From Paenibacillus harenae DSM 16969 (GTDB taxonomy: Bacteria > Bacillota > Bacilli > Paenibacillales > Paenibacillaceae), in NCBI RefSeq assembly GCF_000422465.1, contig NZ_AULV01000013.1:124001-188000 (forward strand): DNA of 64,000 bases, given 5' to 3'. Both the position numbers and the translations under genes were made by a program. Below are positions 39,063 through 47,795 of the stretch, in pieces; the first letter of the stretch is position 1; the number at the start of each line of letters is the position of its first letter. Below the pieces are notes generated by a model. That model saw only the letters and a list, made by a program, of their open reading frames with translations. It searched no databases and was not told where the DNA came from.

Positions 39063-39141
39063 AGCCTATCTCCCCCATGTCCGCTTGGTCTCTCTACCAA
39101 ACATATGCGGACATAAGGACAAACATACTTTTTGACTTACT

Positions 39142-40212
39142 CTACAGCCGCACGATCCGGTGGCCAGCCGCCTTAGCCATGCGATTCATGAGCGCGGCGC
39201 CGATCCCGCGCTCTAGGCAAACCTCCGACCAGATGCACTGAACGCCGGCAGCGTCCATCTCGCGGAGCGACGCATAAAGTCTATGCGCCGCCGCTTCCAG
39301 CTCGCGCTCGCTGCCCAGAGAGAATTTCCGGTCCGCGTCATAAGCGGCGATACGTTCCTCGAAGGCCAGCACCCCCGTCAGCTCTCCGCGTTCCCTTGCC
39401 GCCGTTACCTGCTTGCGGATATACCGGGCGACTGCCCCTGGATTGCCCTCTACAAGCTCAAGCCGCCCCTTCGGGGCATAATGCGCATACTTCATCCCCG
39501 GCGAGCGTGGAGCCGCTTCTGGGGCTTCTGAGGACGCGCAGTCTATAAAAGCATCCGGAGCCGCTTCCAGAAGCTGCTCCCGCGTAATGCCCCCGGGCCG
39601 CAAAATATGTATCAGCCGCTCGCCCGCAAGCTCGATGACGGTCGACTCCAATCCGACGCCGGTCGCTCCGTCATCCACTACGCCGTCAATGCGTCCTTCC
39701 AAGTCGTCCAGCACATGCTCGGCAAGCGTAGGGCTCGGTCTGCCCGAACGGTTCGCGCTCGGCGCCGCAACCGGACAACCCGCTTGCGCAAGCAGCTGCA
39801 AAGCCGTCCGGTGGTCCGGCATCCGCACGCCGACGGTAGCAAGCCCTGCCGTAACGAGCGGCGATAGCGCCCCCTCGCGAACAGGCAGCACGATCGTCAG
39901 CGGCCCCGGCCAGAAGCGGTCCATCAGCGCCGCCGCCAGCCGCGAATACGGCTGCACCAGCCCGCCCAACTGCGAACGGTCGGCAATATGCACGATCAGC
40001 GGGTTATCGGAAGGGCGGCCTTTCGCGGCAAAAATTTTACCTACGGCTTCCGTGCTGCGGGCATCGGCGCCTAGACCGTAGACGGTCTCCGTCGGAAAAG
40101 CAACGACGCCGCCCTCGCGCAGCAGATCCGCCGCTTCTTTCAGTCCCAAGCGGAGCTTGTCTCCGCTAAGGCTCTTCACTCGCCATATGGTTGTCATCGT
40201 CATCTCTATCAT
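39142..40212 (-). CDS. ywlC: Threonylcarbamoyl-AMP synthase (Sua5/YwlC type)
   Basis: First enzyme of tRNA t6A37 synthesis, making threonylcarbamoyl-AMP from Thr, bicarbonate and ATP (356 aa). The YrdC domain covers residues 15-205: GGVVAFPTETVYGLGADA, KGRPSDNPLIVHI, GVRMPDH and PVAAPSANRSGRPSPT. The C-terminal Sua5 domain begins after the linker SPGMKYAHYAPKGRLELVEG, whose PGM..HYAP motif is diagnostic of the two-domain Sua5 type. Conserved neighbour of spoIIR and mntP. Confidence 0.94.
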   Translation of the reverse strand: MIEMTMTTIWRVKSLSGDKLRLGLKEAADLLREGGVVAFPTETVYGLGADARSTEAVGKIFAAKGRPSDNPLIVHIADRSQLGGLVQPYSRLAAALMDRFWPGPLTIVLPVREGALSPLVTAGLATVGVRMPDHRTALQLLAQAGCPVAAPSANRSGRPSPTLAEHVLDDLEGRIDGVVDDGATGVGLESTVIELAGERLIHILRPGGITREQLLEAAPDAFIDCASSEAPEAAPRSPGMKYAHYAPKGRLELVEGNPGAVARYIRKQVTAARERGELTGVLAFEERIAAYDADRKFSLGSERELEAAAHRLYASLREMDAAGVQCIWSEVCLERGIGAALMNRMAKAAGHRIVRL

Positions 40213-40287
40213 TCAATCCTTGCTCTTGATTAAATTAACCAATCCAACGCTATTATAACATAAGCACCCAAGCGCAAGGGTAAAGGA

Positions 40288-40332
40288 ACAAAAACGGCAG
40301 CCTCGCCTTCGACTGAAGACGCAGCTGCCGTT
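40288..40332 (-). terminator. Terminator of spoIIR
   Basis: Minus strand AACGGCAGC / GCTGCCGTT stem with a 22-nt loop that can pair further, followed by TTTTTGTT; 11 nt past the spoIIR stop. Confidence 0.8.
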
Positions 40333-40343
40333 AGGATGAAACC

Positions 40344-41072
40344 TTAGGAGAATAACGACTTTATCCATTCGATCAACGACTTGATCATTTCCCACAGAAA
40401 GAACTTTGCCTCCGGCGCGTTCTCTCCGGAAGGGGCCTCAGCGGCCGCCGCCTGAACGGCTTCCCCCGCATCGGCGTCAACCGTCTCCGCTTGCGCCGAT
40501 ACCTCGGCCGGAGCTGCAACCGCTTCGCCGCTTGCGGCGTCAATAAAGCATAGCGGCGGGAACAGCACGCACCACCAGTTCTGGCCTTCGCCGTTGCCGA
40601 GCGTAATGCGGAGCGCCTCATACTCGCCGGCCGGATACACCTTGTTGCCGTACATTTTGGTAGGAAACGGCACGACTCCAAGCTCTGCCGCTGAGCCGTA
40701 GTTAAACCCGCGGCTTTCCAGCACTTTTGCCGTAATTCGTTCGATTTCCGGCATATGCGCCATGATCGTCCGGCGTGCTTCCTCAATGGACTGAGGACCC
40801 GTCACCCAGCCGTTCATCGCTTGAACGATCTCATCCCGGACGAGCCGCTTCACGATCTGGTCGGCGGGATTATCGGAATTAGCCAATATACGAAGTCGGA
40901 TCGCTTCCTGCGGAATTTGGCCGCCCGCGACCGCCGCATCCATCTGCTGGGCCTCCCAGCTCATAATTAAGAGAATAAGGACAAACAGGATATAACCGTA
41001 CGACTTGCGGTAAGGCATTTTATAGGGATTTGATGAGAAAGATTTAGAAGTATAGGAATAATAGCTGGACAT
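40344..41072 (-). CDS. spoIIR: Stage II sporulation protein R
   Basis: Forespore-secreted signalling protein that triggers SpoIIGA to process pro-sigmaE in the mother cell (242 aa). Residues 26-42 form an N-terminal membrane/signal segment (YGYILFVLILLIMSWEA). Then the SpoIIR core: IPQEAIRLRILANSDNPADQIVKRLVRDEIV and YPAGEYEALRITLGNGEGQNWWCVLFPPLCFID. An Ala/Glu-rich linker and the hydrophobic KFFLWEMIKSLIEWIKSLF tail follow. GAGGAG Shine-Dalgarno. A sigmaF-like promoter is visible upstream, as expected. Confidence 0.95.
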   Translation of the reverse strand: MSSYYSYTSKSFSSNPYKMPYRKSYGYILFVLILLIMSWEAQQMDAAVAGGQIPQEAIRLRILANSDNPADQIVKRLVRDEIVQAMNGWVTGPQSIEEARRTIMAHMPEIERITAKVLESRGFNYGSAAELGVVPFPTKMYGNKVYPAGEYEALRITLGNGEGQNWWCVLFPPLCFIDAASGEAVAAPAEVSAQAETVDADAGEAVQAAAAEAPSGENAPEAKFFLWEMIKSLIEWIKSLFS

Positions 41073-41137
41073 GACACAAGCTCCTCTCGCCGCACCCGTC
41101 GGTGCGTCCGCTTGCGTTCCGGAACGTATCTATCCGT

Positions 41138-41167
41138 CAGTATGTCCGCTATCGCGATTATATAAAC
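41138..41167 (-). promoter_or_regulatory. sigmaF-like promoter of spoIIR
   Basis: Minus strand: GTTTA (41163-41167), exactly 15 bp, GGACATACTG (41138-41147). The sigmaF consensus from B. subtilis is GYWTA-N15-GGnrAnAnTW; two degenerate positions differ. spoIIR is a known sigmaF target, and the site is 66 nt upstream of its ATG. Confidence 0.7.
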
Positions 41168-41345
41168 CTAGTAATCTAGTCTTTTTCCGAAGGCATAAGG
41201 TTCCGTCCCGGTCCGCGTTCCCTTCGGCGGACTTTCCCAGAGTGAAGAAAAATGGTTATGATTAAGGTATTCAACCATAACGGCTGACGCCTTGGGAAAA
41301 TATAAACATGACATTTATCTTTTTGAAAAAAGGAAGGATGCACAA

Positions 41346-42212
41346 ATGGACGTACACGACTCATATGAGGCCTACAGGCCGCTCCTCCATTCGATCGCCT
41401 ATCGGATGCTCGGCACCAACAGCGAGGCGGAGGATGCGGTGCAGGATGTTTTTGCCGACTATATCCGTCACCGTCCCGATGAGGTCAACAACGAGAAGGC
41501 TTATCTCATTCGGATGCTGACCAACCGCTGCCTTAATCTGCTTCAATCGGCGCGCAAGCGGCGCGAGGTGTATACCGGAAACTGGCTCCCCGAGCCTGAT
41601 GTCAGCTTGGTTCAGCAGGATCCGGCGGAGCTGTACGATAGGAACGAGACCATTTCCTATGGCCTGCTTGTCATGCTGGAGCAGCTGTCCGCTGTGGAAC
41701 GGGCGGTATTCATCCTGAGGGAGTCGCTGCAGTACGAGTATTCGGAGATTGCCTATTATCTGCAGAAGTCCGAGGCCAATTGCCGTAAAATATACAGCCG
41801 CGCCAAAAGCAAGCTGATGCAGAATCAACCGGCGCTGCCCGCTCCATCCGCCGCGGCCGAACCGCTTGCGGCCGCCTTTATCGCAGCGGCGCGTAGCGGC
41901 GATTTTGACGCGCTTGTCGAGCTGCTCACCGAGGAAGCCGCGCTTGTCACCGATGGCGGGGGCAAGGTTCGGGCGGCCATCTTCCCGATTCTCGGCAGAG
42001 ATCGCGTGCTAGCTTTTTTGAAAGGCGTTATTCCCCGCGGCTTGCTTGGCGAAGACAACCGGTTCGCTGCCGTTAACGGTCAGACCGGCATTATTCTCAT
42101 GGAAAACGGACAGGTTAAAAGCGTCTTAAGCTTTCAAATTGACGAGCAACAGGGAAAGGCCGATAAAATTTTTATTTTGGCGAATCCCGAGAAGCTGGGG
42201 CATATCCGGTAA
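41346..42212 (+). CDS. ECF41-type RNA polymerase sigma factor with C-terminal SnoaL-like domain
   Basis: Extracytoplasmic-function sigma factor (288 aa): sigma2 at about 1-75, sigma4 at about 105-160, then a SnoaL-like domain at 170-288. The three ECF41 hallmark motifs are present: WLPEP at 80-84, DGGGK at 203-207 and NPEKL (NPDKL type) at 280-284. In characterised ECF41 members the C-terminal domain replaces an anti-sigma factor and tunes activity. The ATG at 41346 is eight bases after AAGGAAGG; the longer frame begins at 41292 without a site. It is followed by its probable target, a carboxymuconolactone decarboxylase-family gene. Confidence 0.93.
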   Translation: MDVHDSYEAYRPLLHSIAYRMLGTNSEAEDAVQDVFADYIRHRPDEVNNEKAYLIRMLTNRCLNLLQSARKRREVYTGNWLPEPDVSLVQQDPAELYDRNETISYGLLVMLEQLSAVERAVFILRESLQYEYSEIAYYLQKSEANCRKIYSRAKSKLMQNQPALPAPSAAAEPLAAAFIAAARSGDFDALVELLTEEAALVTDGGGKVRAAIFPILGRDRVLAFLKGVIPRGLLGEDNRFAAVNGQTGIILMENGQVKSVLSFQIDEQQGKADKIFILANPEKLGHIR

Positions 42213-42238
42213 CCCATTTCGTCCGACATGTTCATTGT

Positions 42239-42265
42239 TGTCACAAACGGGAGGGTTGTATTGTC
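42239..42265 (+). promoter_or_regulatory. ECF41-type promoter
   Basis: TGTCACA (42239-42245), exactly 16 bp, TGTC (42262-42265). The published ECF41 consensus is TGTCACA-N16-CGTC, so only one base differs. It lies 27 nt after the sigma stop and drives the downstream gene. A small hairpin AAAGCCG-CTT-CGGCTTT falls in the leader (about 42277-42293). Confidence 0.85.
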
Positions 42266-42333
42266 TATGATTATACAAAGCCGCTTCGGCTTTGGGGTTT
42301 CAACAATAATCGTACATGGAGGAGATGGAGTCA

Positions 42334-42771
42334 ATGACACAAAGAAGCGTCATGGCAAAAGAAAATCCCGGAGCTTATCAGGCGATGCTTGGCTTGGAGA
42401 GTTACTTGAAGGGAACGGACTTAAGCGGCGTGCTGAAGGAATTGATTAAAATTCGCGCATCGCAAATAAACGGATGTGCTTATTGCATAAATATGCACAC
42501 CAAGGACGCAAGAAGCATGGGGGAGACGGAGCAGCGTATTTATGCGCTTAACGCTTGGCGCGAGACGCCCTACTTCACGCCGGAGGAACGCGCCGTGCTT
42601 GCGCTGACGGAAGCCGTTACCGTGATTACGAAGGAGCATGTGCCGGATGCGGTATACGACGAGGCCGCGCGTTACTTTAACTCCAAGCAGATCGGGGATA
42701 TCATTATGGCCATCGTCACGATCAACGCATGGAACCGCATTGCGATTAGTACGAATATGATGCCGGAGTAG
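42334..42771 (+). CDS. Carboxymuconolactone decarboxylase / AhpD-like family protein
   Basis: 145-residue cytosolic protein of the CMD/AhpD fold. The redox motif INGCAYCINMHTKDAR (CxxC followed by a His four residues after the second Cys) is that of AhpD-like thiol enzymes rather than true decarboxylases. The ATG at 42334 was chosen behind GGAGGAG; ATGs three and six codons upstream overlap that site. CMD-family genes are among the standard targets of ECF41 sigma factors. Substrate unknown; a role in peroxide or thiol stress is plausible but unproven. Confidence 0.88.
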   Translation: MTQRSVMAKENPGAYQAMLGLESYLKGTDLSGVLKELIKIRASQINGCAYCINMHTKDARSMGETEQRIYALNAWRETPYFTPEERAVLALTEAVTVITKEHVPDAVYDEAARYFNSKQIGDIIMAIVTINAWNRIAISTNMMPE

Positions 42772-42779
42772 GGGAGTTG

Positions 42780-43198
42780 GAGGCAGGTTGTCTGGCGTAG
42801 TTCTAACACGTTCGTAACTGTTTGGGGAAATGATCGTAAACAGTAAATCAGCTATTAACGGTAAAAACAATTAAGATAAAAAGATAACATCGTAATCACT
42901 TGAAAAACGATGATGGTTTGACGGAAACCACCTTCACTGCTTAGAGCTATTGCGGCTTTCATTGAGTGAGTGATTTACGTGAAATAACAGGAAATCGTGT
43001 ATCTATTTTAGCCATAAGAGACGAATGGAAGGTAATAAGCGGAATTTTCGTATCTATTTTTACAAAAACTCCGTTTTTCGCTGATATGGCCTGATTTAGA
43101 TCCATATCATCCCGTTATTTTATTGATCGCGTCTGTCTCTGTCAAAATAACAGCACAATATCCAGTTATTACTGTCCAAATCCAATCACATTCCGCCT
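42780..43198. other. Intergenic region with TATCTATTTT repeats
   Basis: No gene seen. Two related segments, CGTGTATCTATTTTAGCC near 42995 and CGTATCTATTTTTAC near 43050, sit about 55 nt apart in AT-rich DNA. They may be the remains of another repeat element. No terminator for the decarboxylase-family gene was identified with confidence. Confidence 0.35.
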
Positions 43199-43525
43199 GC
43201 TATATAAGTTGAACAAATGAATTACCGTACACCAGGCAGCATGAGGGATGATTTTAATCATTCTCACTCTAACGGTTGTCTGAGCCCTTATTTGCTAAAA
43301 AAGCACGTTTCAAAATTGTAACGGCTGCTACAGACCTTATCCGAAGATTTTCAGCCCGAAAATGAGCTGATATCGGGAAATAGCGTCTGTCAGCTCCGTT
43401 ACATTTTTAAAATGGCCGATATTGCACAAATAACGTATGTAGCGGCCGTTAAACGAATCAAGTCGCATGTGATAGCCATATCTCTCCACTCGAGTCGCGC
43501 AATTCTCCGGTTCAACTTATATAGC
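43199..43525. mobile_element. MITE-like palindromic element, copy 2
   Basis: 327-bp element with perfect 16-bp terminal inverted repeats GCTATATAAGTTGAAC (43199-43214) and GTTCAACTTATATAGC (43510-43525). It matches copy 1 (38-360) along its whole length with scattered substitutions; the central hairpin is less perfect here. It lies between the ECF41 islet and the prmC terminator. No coding capacity. Confidence 0.8.
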
Positions 43526-43536
43526 TATCGCGATAA

Positions 43537-43577
43537 AATTAAAAGGAGCTGTCTTGATAAATCAAGACGGCTCCTTT
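43537..43577 (-). terminator. Rho-independent terminator of prmC
   Basis: Minus strand AAAGGAGCCGTCTTGAT / ATCAAGACAGCTCCTTT with a 2-nt loop, then TTTAATTTT. It lies 27 nt past the prmC stop and 12 nt from the MITE end. Confidence 0.88.
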
Positions 43578-43603
43578 GTGTCATAAGCGAAACCTGGATC
43601 GCC

Positions 43604-44683
43604 TTATACCGGGTGCGTTTGTACGGCGATAACGTGGCGCTCGATTCCCGCATAATCGTCGATGATGCGGATGTCATCCCAAGCGCCGATGCTGCGCAGC
43701 ATGTCGGCTACGATACGCGGCTGACCCATGCCGAGCTCGAAAGCGACGATGCGCGGCAGCTTCGCAAGCAGAGGCAGCTGCTCCAGCATGCGGCGGTACG
43801 GCTCGAGCCCGTCCGCCCCGCCGTCCAGCGCGAGGTGCGGCTCATAGTCGCGCACCTCGCGCTGCAAGCCCTGCAAATCCGCCGCCGGAATGTATGGCGG
43901 ATTGGACACCAGCACGTCGATGGCCAAGCCGACGTGCGGGGCAGCGGAGCTGCCCCGGGGTTCGCGCCCCGGCACGAAGGGCGCGAGCAGGTCGCCCTGC
44001 ACGAACGCCATGCGGTCCGCCGCCTCATGGCGGGTCGCGTTCGTGCGGGCGACAGCCAGCGCGTCCGGCGACAGGTCGGACGCGCTCACGCGCCAGCGGG
44101 GACGCTGCGCAGCCAGCGTCACGGCGATGGCGCCGCTGCCGGTGCCGACGTCGACTACCGTCGGCGCCGCACTTCGCTCCAGCTCACCGCTCACATGAGC
44201 GGTACGTTCTCCGTCCTCCGCACTTCGCTCCTTCCCCTCACTCATATGAGCACCGCGCTCGCCGTCCGCTCTTCGCTCCTGCCCGCCCTCACCAACCGCC
44301 GATGCCGGCCATAGGCGGTCAGCGGCTTCGATGACAGCTTCGACGAGCAGCTCCGTCTCGGGCCGGGGAATGAGCACAGCCGGCGATACCGCAAACGGAC
44401 GGCCGTAGAACCACTGTTCGCCGATCATATATTGCACCGGCTCTCCTGCCGCCTTGCGGCGTACAAACCGCTCCCATGCCGCCAGCCGTTCCGACGGAAA
44501 CGAGTCGCCTCCATCGCGGAGCAGCGAAGCCCGATCTATGCCGAGCACGTGCATAAGCAGCAGCTCCGCATTATTACGCGGCTCCTCGACCGCCTCCGCC
44601 TTTAAAATCGCGGCAGCACGCAAACATGCCTCCCGAATCGTTAACGGCTCGGCAAACCATGGACCACCCGTTTGTCCGTTCAT
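43604..44683 (-). CDS. prmC: Peptide chain release factor glutamine methyltransferase, with repeat insertion
   Basis: Methylates the GGQ glutamine of release factors RF1/RF2 (359 aa; the family is usually about 280-290). N-terminal helical domain to about residue 105 (PVQYMIGEQWFYGRPFAVSPAVLIPRPETELLVE). SAM-binding motif VVDVGTGSGAIAVTLA at 176-191. Catalytic NPPYIPAADL at 261. Residues about 128-173 are an extra, charged, Gly/Glu/Arg-rich insertion built of tandem repeats, placed between the two domains. A second small excess (PGREPRGSSAAPH) precedes the NPPY motif. The active-site motifs are intact, so the enzyme is probably functional. It follows prfA, as in B. subtilis. Confidence 0.93.
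   Translation of the reverse strand: MNGQTGGPWFAEPLTIREACLRAAAILKAEAVEEPRNNAELLLMHVLGIDRASLLRDGGDSFPSERLAAWERFVRRKAAGEPVQYMIGEQWFYGRPFAVSPAVLIPRPETELLVEAVIEAADRLWPASAVGEGGQERRADGERGAHMSEGKERSAEDGERTAHVSGELERSAAPTVVDVGTGSGAIAVTLAAQRPRWRVSASDLSPDALAVARTNATRHEAADRMAFVQGDLLAPFVPGREPRGSSAAPHVGLAIDVLVSNPPYIPAADLQGLQREVRDYEPHLALDGGADGLEPYRRMLEQLPLLAKLPRIVAFELGMGQPRIVADMLRSIGAWDDIRIIDDYAGIERHVIAVQTHPV
44168..44292. repeat. In-frame tandem repeat inside prmC
   Basis: CGCACTTCGCTCC recurs at 44168 and 44219 and, as CGCTCTTCGCTCC, at 44267, giving units of 51 and 48 nt and a partial third. Both spacings are multiples of three, so the frame is kept. Each full unit contains a TCACATGAG or TCATATGAG palindromic core; in the first, CCGCTCA-CA-TGAGCGG is a perfect inverted repeat. 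Confidence 0.75.
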
Positions 44684-44726
44684 CCTTTAGCCGCCCCTTC
44701 CAAATAACGTTATCTGTTCAATCCGC

Positions 44727-44846
44727 CTACGCCAGTTCGTTATATCCTTCTAACTGTCCGGACTTTACGAATTCGGCAAGCGGAAACGCCTGTCGACGCC
44801 CTTCCCGGGACGTAACCGTTTCCTCCGTATTTTCCAAGCAACTCAT
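44727..44846 (-). CDS. Possible 39-residue ORF in the prfA-prmC gap
   Basis: A short frame MSCLENTEETVTSREGRRQA, continuing to QLEGYNELA and a TAG stop, fills part of the 300-nt gap between prfA and prmC. Composition is protein-like (acidic N-terminus, then a mixed helix), but no clear Shine-Dalgarno precedes the ATG and no family is recognised. It could equally be chance. Apart from the prfA terminator nothing else was seen in this gap. Confidence 0.2.
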   Translation of the reverse strand: MSCLENTEETVTSREGRRQAFPLAEFVKSGQLEGYNELA

Positions 44847-44924
44847 GAAGCAAGCTCATCGAAAAACGGTACCGCAGTGAAATATTTGCCTAATTGTATG
44901 TGCCATTCCTATAAATTTTTTCAA

Positions 44925-44977
44925 CAAAAACGCCGGGCAGCCGCTTGCAATTCGCAAGTATCCGGCAGCCCAGCGCA
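44925..44977 (-). terminator. Terminator of prfA
   Basis: Minus strand CGCTGGGCTGCCG / CGGCTGCCCGGCG (13 bp with one wobble and one mismatch) enclosing a second small stem CTTGC/GCAAG, then TTTTTGTTG. It lies 7 nt past the prfA stop, so prmC may need its own promoter or read-through. Confidence 0.8.
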
Positions 44978-44983
44978 GTTTTG

Positions 44984-46054
44984 TTACACCATTTCACGAT
45001 CCATGAGCTCCGCTTGCTCCGCGATCGTCAGCGACGAAATAATTTCTTCAATGTCGCCGTTCATAACCGCGTCAAGCTTGTGCAGCGTTAGGCCGATGCG
45101 GTGATCGGTTACGCGGCTTTGCGGGTAGTTATACGTGCGAATCCGCTCGCTGCGGTCACCCGTACCGACCTTGCTCTTCCGCTCGCCCGCATATTTCGCC
45201 TCTTCCTCCTGCCGGCGAATATCGAAGATGCGGGCACGAAGCACCTGAAGAGCTTTCGCTTTGTTCTCGTTCTGCGATTTGCCATCCTGACAAGTCGCCA
45301 TAATGCCCGTCGGCACGTGCAATACGCGAACGGCGGATTTTGTCGTATTGACAGATTGGCCGCCTGCACCGCTGGAGCAGAACGTATCTACGCGAATGTC
45401 CTTGTCGAGAATTTCAACCTCCACATCCTCGACCTCCGGCATAACGGCAACCGTCGATGTGGATGTGTGAATGCGTCCGCCGGATTCCGTTGCCGGAATA
45501 CGCTGTACGCGATGCGCCCCGCTCTCGAACTTCAGCTTGCTGTAAGCGCCCTTGCCGTTAATCATAAAAATAACCTCTTTAAAGCCGCCCAGATCGTTTT
45601 CGCTAAATTCCATCAGTTCTACGCGCCAACCTTGCGTATCCGCGAACTTCGTATACATGCGGTATAGATCGTAAGCGAACAATGCAGCTTCGTCGCCGCC
45701 GGCCGCTCCGCGGATTTCCACGATGACGTTTTTGTCGTCGTTCGGGTCTTTCGGCAGCAGCACAAGACGAATCTTCTCATCGAGCCTTGCTTTCCGCTCG
45801 CTCAATTCTTCAATCTCCATCTTGACCATTTCGCGCATTTCGTCATCGAGCTTCTCAGCCTGCATCAGCTTGGCGTCTTCAAGCTGCTCCGACACTTGCT
45901 TATATTCCGTATAGGCCTCGTAGGCCTCTTGTAAATCCGACTGCTCCTTGGAAAGCTCCCTAAGCCGTTTTGGATCGCTGGACACGTCCGGATCACATAA
46001 CAGCTCGCTCAGCTTCTCATACCGGTCGGCGAGTGCTTGTAAACGGTCTAACAC
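44984..46054 (-). CDS. prfA: Peptide chain release factor 1
   Basis: Recognises UAA and UAG stop codons and triggers peptide release (356 aa). The GGQ loop is in [24 protein letters not shown] and the stop-codon-reading tripeptide region is [23 protein letters not shown]. The GTG at 46054 gives [19 protein letters not shown], matching other RF1 N-termini, with AGAGG nine bases upstream; the ATG two codons earlier is too near that site. Confidence 0.97.
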   Translation of the reverse strand: MLDRLQALADRYEKLSELLCDPDVSSDPKRLRELSKEQSDLQEAYEAYTEYKQVSEQLEDAKLMQAEKLDDEMREMVKMEIEELSERKARLDEKIRLVLLPKDPNDDKNVIVEIRGAAGGDEAALFAYDLYRMYTKFADTQGWRVELMEFSENDLGGFKEVIFMINGKGAYSKLKFESGAHRVQRIPATESGGRIHTSTSTVAVMPEVEDVEVEILDKDIRVDTFCSSGAGGQSVNTTKSAVRVLHVPTGIMATCQDGKSQNENKAKALQVLRARIFDIRRQEEEAKYAGERKSKVGTGDRSERIRTYNYPQSRVTDHRIGLTLHKLDAVMNGDIEEIISSLTIAEQAELMDREMV

Positions 46055-46060
46055 AATCAT

Positions 46061-46344
46061 TCACCTCTGTTTATTCCATTAGGATAATCTTTATTATACC
46101 ATACGGCAGGCTTTGTATCGACAGCTGGTTTCGATTGACAGCGCCCCAATTAAAGCCATCATTACGCCATTATCGGCCGCTCCAGCCATGCCTTCCTCAT
46201 TTCATATGCCCGTAAACCGGATTTTGCTACTCATTTAACCGGCTTTCCAGCCGTTCCTAGCTCTTGTCTCCCGTAAATTCCAACCTGGAGCTCACCTGCG
46301 CACTTACCGTTTTCGTCCGCGAAATGCGACTCGTCTTCCACCTC
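46061..46344. other. Intergenic region upstream of prfA, no gene seen
   Basis: About 280 nt between the prfA start and the ychF terminator. A TATTATACCAT stretch near 46090 and other AT-rich patches could hold the prfA promoter, but no convincing -35/-10 pair or RNA structure was recognised. Confidence 0.4.
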
Positions 46345-46383
46345 AACAAAGCCCCGCAAGTGCAAGTACGCACTTACAGGGCT
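46345..46383 (-). terminator. Probable terminator of ychF
   Basis: Minus strand AGCCCTGTAAGTGC / TGCACTTGCGGGGCT stem with small mismatches, followed by TTGTTG; 17 nt after the ychF stop. The T-run is weak. Confidence 0.6.
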
Positions 46384-46399
46384 ATATGCCATCCGATTC

Positions 46400-47500
46400 C
46401 TATACGTTAAAACGGAAGTGCATGACGTCGCCGTCCCGCACGACGTAGTCCTTGCCTTCCAGGCGAACCTGGCCCTTCTCGCGGGCGGCTACCATCGAGC
46501 CTGCCGCTACGAGATCGGAATACGATACTACCTCGGCGCGAATGAAGCCGCGCTCGAAATCGGTATGAATAACTCCCGCTGCCTGAGGCGCTTTGGTGCC
46601 GTTGCGAATCGTCCAAGCGCGAACCTCTTGCACGCCCGCCGTAAAATACGTGTATAACCCCAGCAGCTTGTAAGCCGCGCGAATCAGACGATTAAGACCC
46701 GATTCCGCCATACCCAGCTCCTCCAGGAACATTTCCTTGTCCTCGCCTTCAAGCTCGGCGATCTCCGATTCCACTTTCGCGCTGATCGGCACAACCTCGG
46801 CATTTTCCTGCGCCGCGAATTGACGCACTTGCTGCACATATTCATTCCCGTCGGTATCCGCAACCTCAGACTCGCTGACGTTGGCCGCATACAGCACCGG
46901 CTTCATTGTAAGCAGGTGAAGATCTCGGACCAGCAGCTTCTCATCGTCGGTCAGCTCCAGGCTGCGCGCAGGCTGATCGTTGTAGAGCGCCTCTTTAACC
47001 CGCTCAAGCACCTCGACCTCTTGCGCGATTTTCTTGTCCCCGCTCTTCAGATTTTTGCGTGAGCGTTCGATTTTTTTATCGACGGAATCGATATCGGCCA
47101 GAATAAGCTCGAGATTAATAACCTGAATGTCGCTGATCGGGTCTACTTTACCGGCAACATGGGTAATATTCTCATCCTGGAAGCAGCGGACGACGTGCAC
47201 GATCGCATCCACCTCGCGGATATGCGCCAGAAACTTATTGCCAAGTCCCTCGCCTTTGCTTGCGCCGGCAACCAGACCGGCAATATCGACAAATTCAAAC
47301 GCGGTCGGAACGATGCTTTTTGGCGTTACAAGCTCGACCAGCTTATCCAGACGCTCGTCCGGCACCTCTACAACGCCGACGTTCGGATCTATTGTACAAA
47401 AAGGATAGTTGGCAGATTCTGCCCCAGCTTGTGTAATCGCGTTAAACAAAGTCGATTTCCCCACGTTCGGCAAACCGACGATCCCTGCTTTCAATGCCAT
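46400..47500 (-). CDS. ychF: Redox-regulated ATPase YchF
   Basis: Obg-family P-loop NTPase that prefers ATP over GTP, associated with ribosomes and oxidative-stress responses (366 aa, the standard length). G1 [15 protein letters not shown]3 [20 protein letters not shown], the NVSESE motif that replaces the GTP-specific NKxD, and the C-terminal TGS domain with [31 protein letters not shown]. The ATG at 47500 gives [12 protein letters not shown], the usual start; a GTG four codons earlier overlaps the AGGGG site. Confidence 0.96.
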   Translation of the reverse strand: MALKAGIVGLPNVGKSTLFNAITQAGAESANYPFCTIDPNVGVVEVPDERLDKLVELVTPKSIVPTAFEFVDIAGLVAGASKGEGLGNKFLAHIREVDAIVHVVRCFQDENITHVAGKVDPISDIQVINLELILADIDSVDKKIERSRKNLKSGDKKIAQEVEVLERVKEALYNDQPARSLELTDDEKLLVRDLHLLTMKPVLYAANVSESEVADTDGNEYVQQVRQFAAQENAEVVPISAKVESEIAELEGEDKEMFLEELGMAESGLNRLIRAAYKLLGLYTYFTAGVQEVRAWTIRNGTKAPQAAGVIHTDFERGFIRAEVVSYSDLVAAGSMVAAREKGQVRLEGKDYVVRDGDVMHFRFNV

Positions 47501-47592
47501 GCTATAAGACACCCCTATTTTCCCGAAAATAAATAACTTCAGCTATTATACCCCAGGCTCCCCCACAAAGAAAGTGCCAACCGCTTGCGCCG

Positions 47593-47795
47593 ATTAAGTT
47601 GAACTATTGATTTACATCAGCTGTTATCGCTGCGAGAGCAAATCATTCTTACGATCGCTGTTCCAGCCAAATGGTCTGAATAGGTAAACCCTGTTTGGTA
47701 ACCAATTTAGACTGCAAAAAGCGACCACTTCGTTTCTCCAGAACGATTTGCTCTCTCCGCTCCACGCTTCCGTTTCTTTCGTTCAACTTATATAG
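47593..47795. mobile_element. MITE-like palindromic element, shorter variant
   Basis: About 203 bp with the same ends as the 43.2-kb element (AAGTTGAAC at 47596-47604, GTTCAACTTATATAG at 47781-47795) but an unrelated interior. Internal inverted repeats GAGAGCAAATCATTC / GAACGATTTGCTCTC and GTCTGAATAGGTAAACC / GGTAACCAATTTAGAC make the whole element one long imperfect hairpin. Shared ends with a different core suggest a second subfamily moved by the same transposase. Confidence 0.65.
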
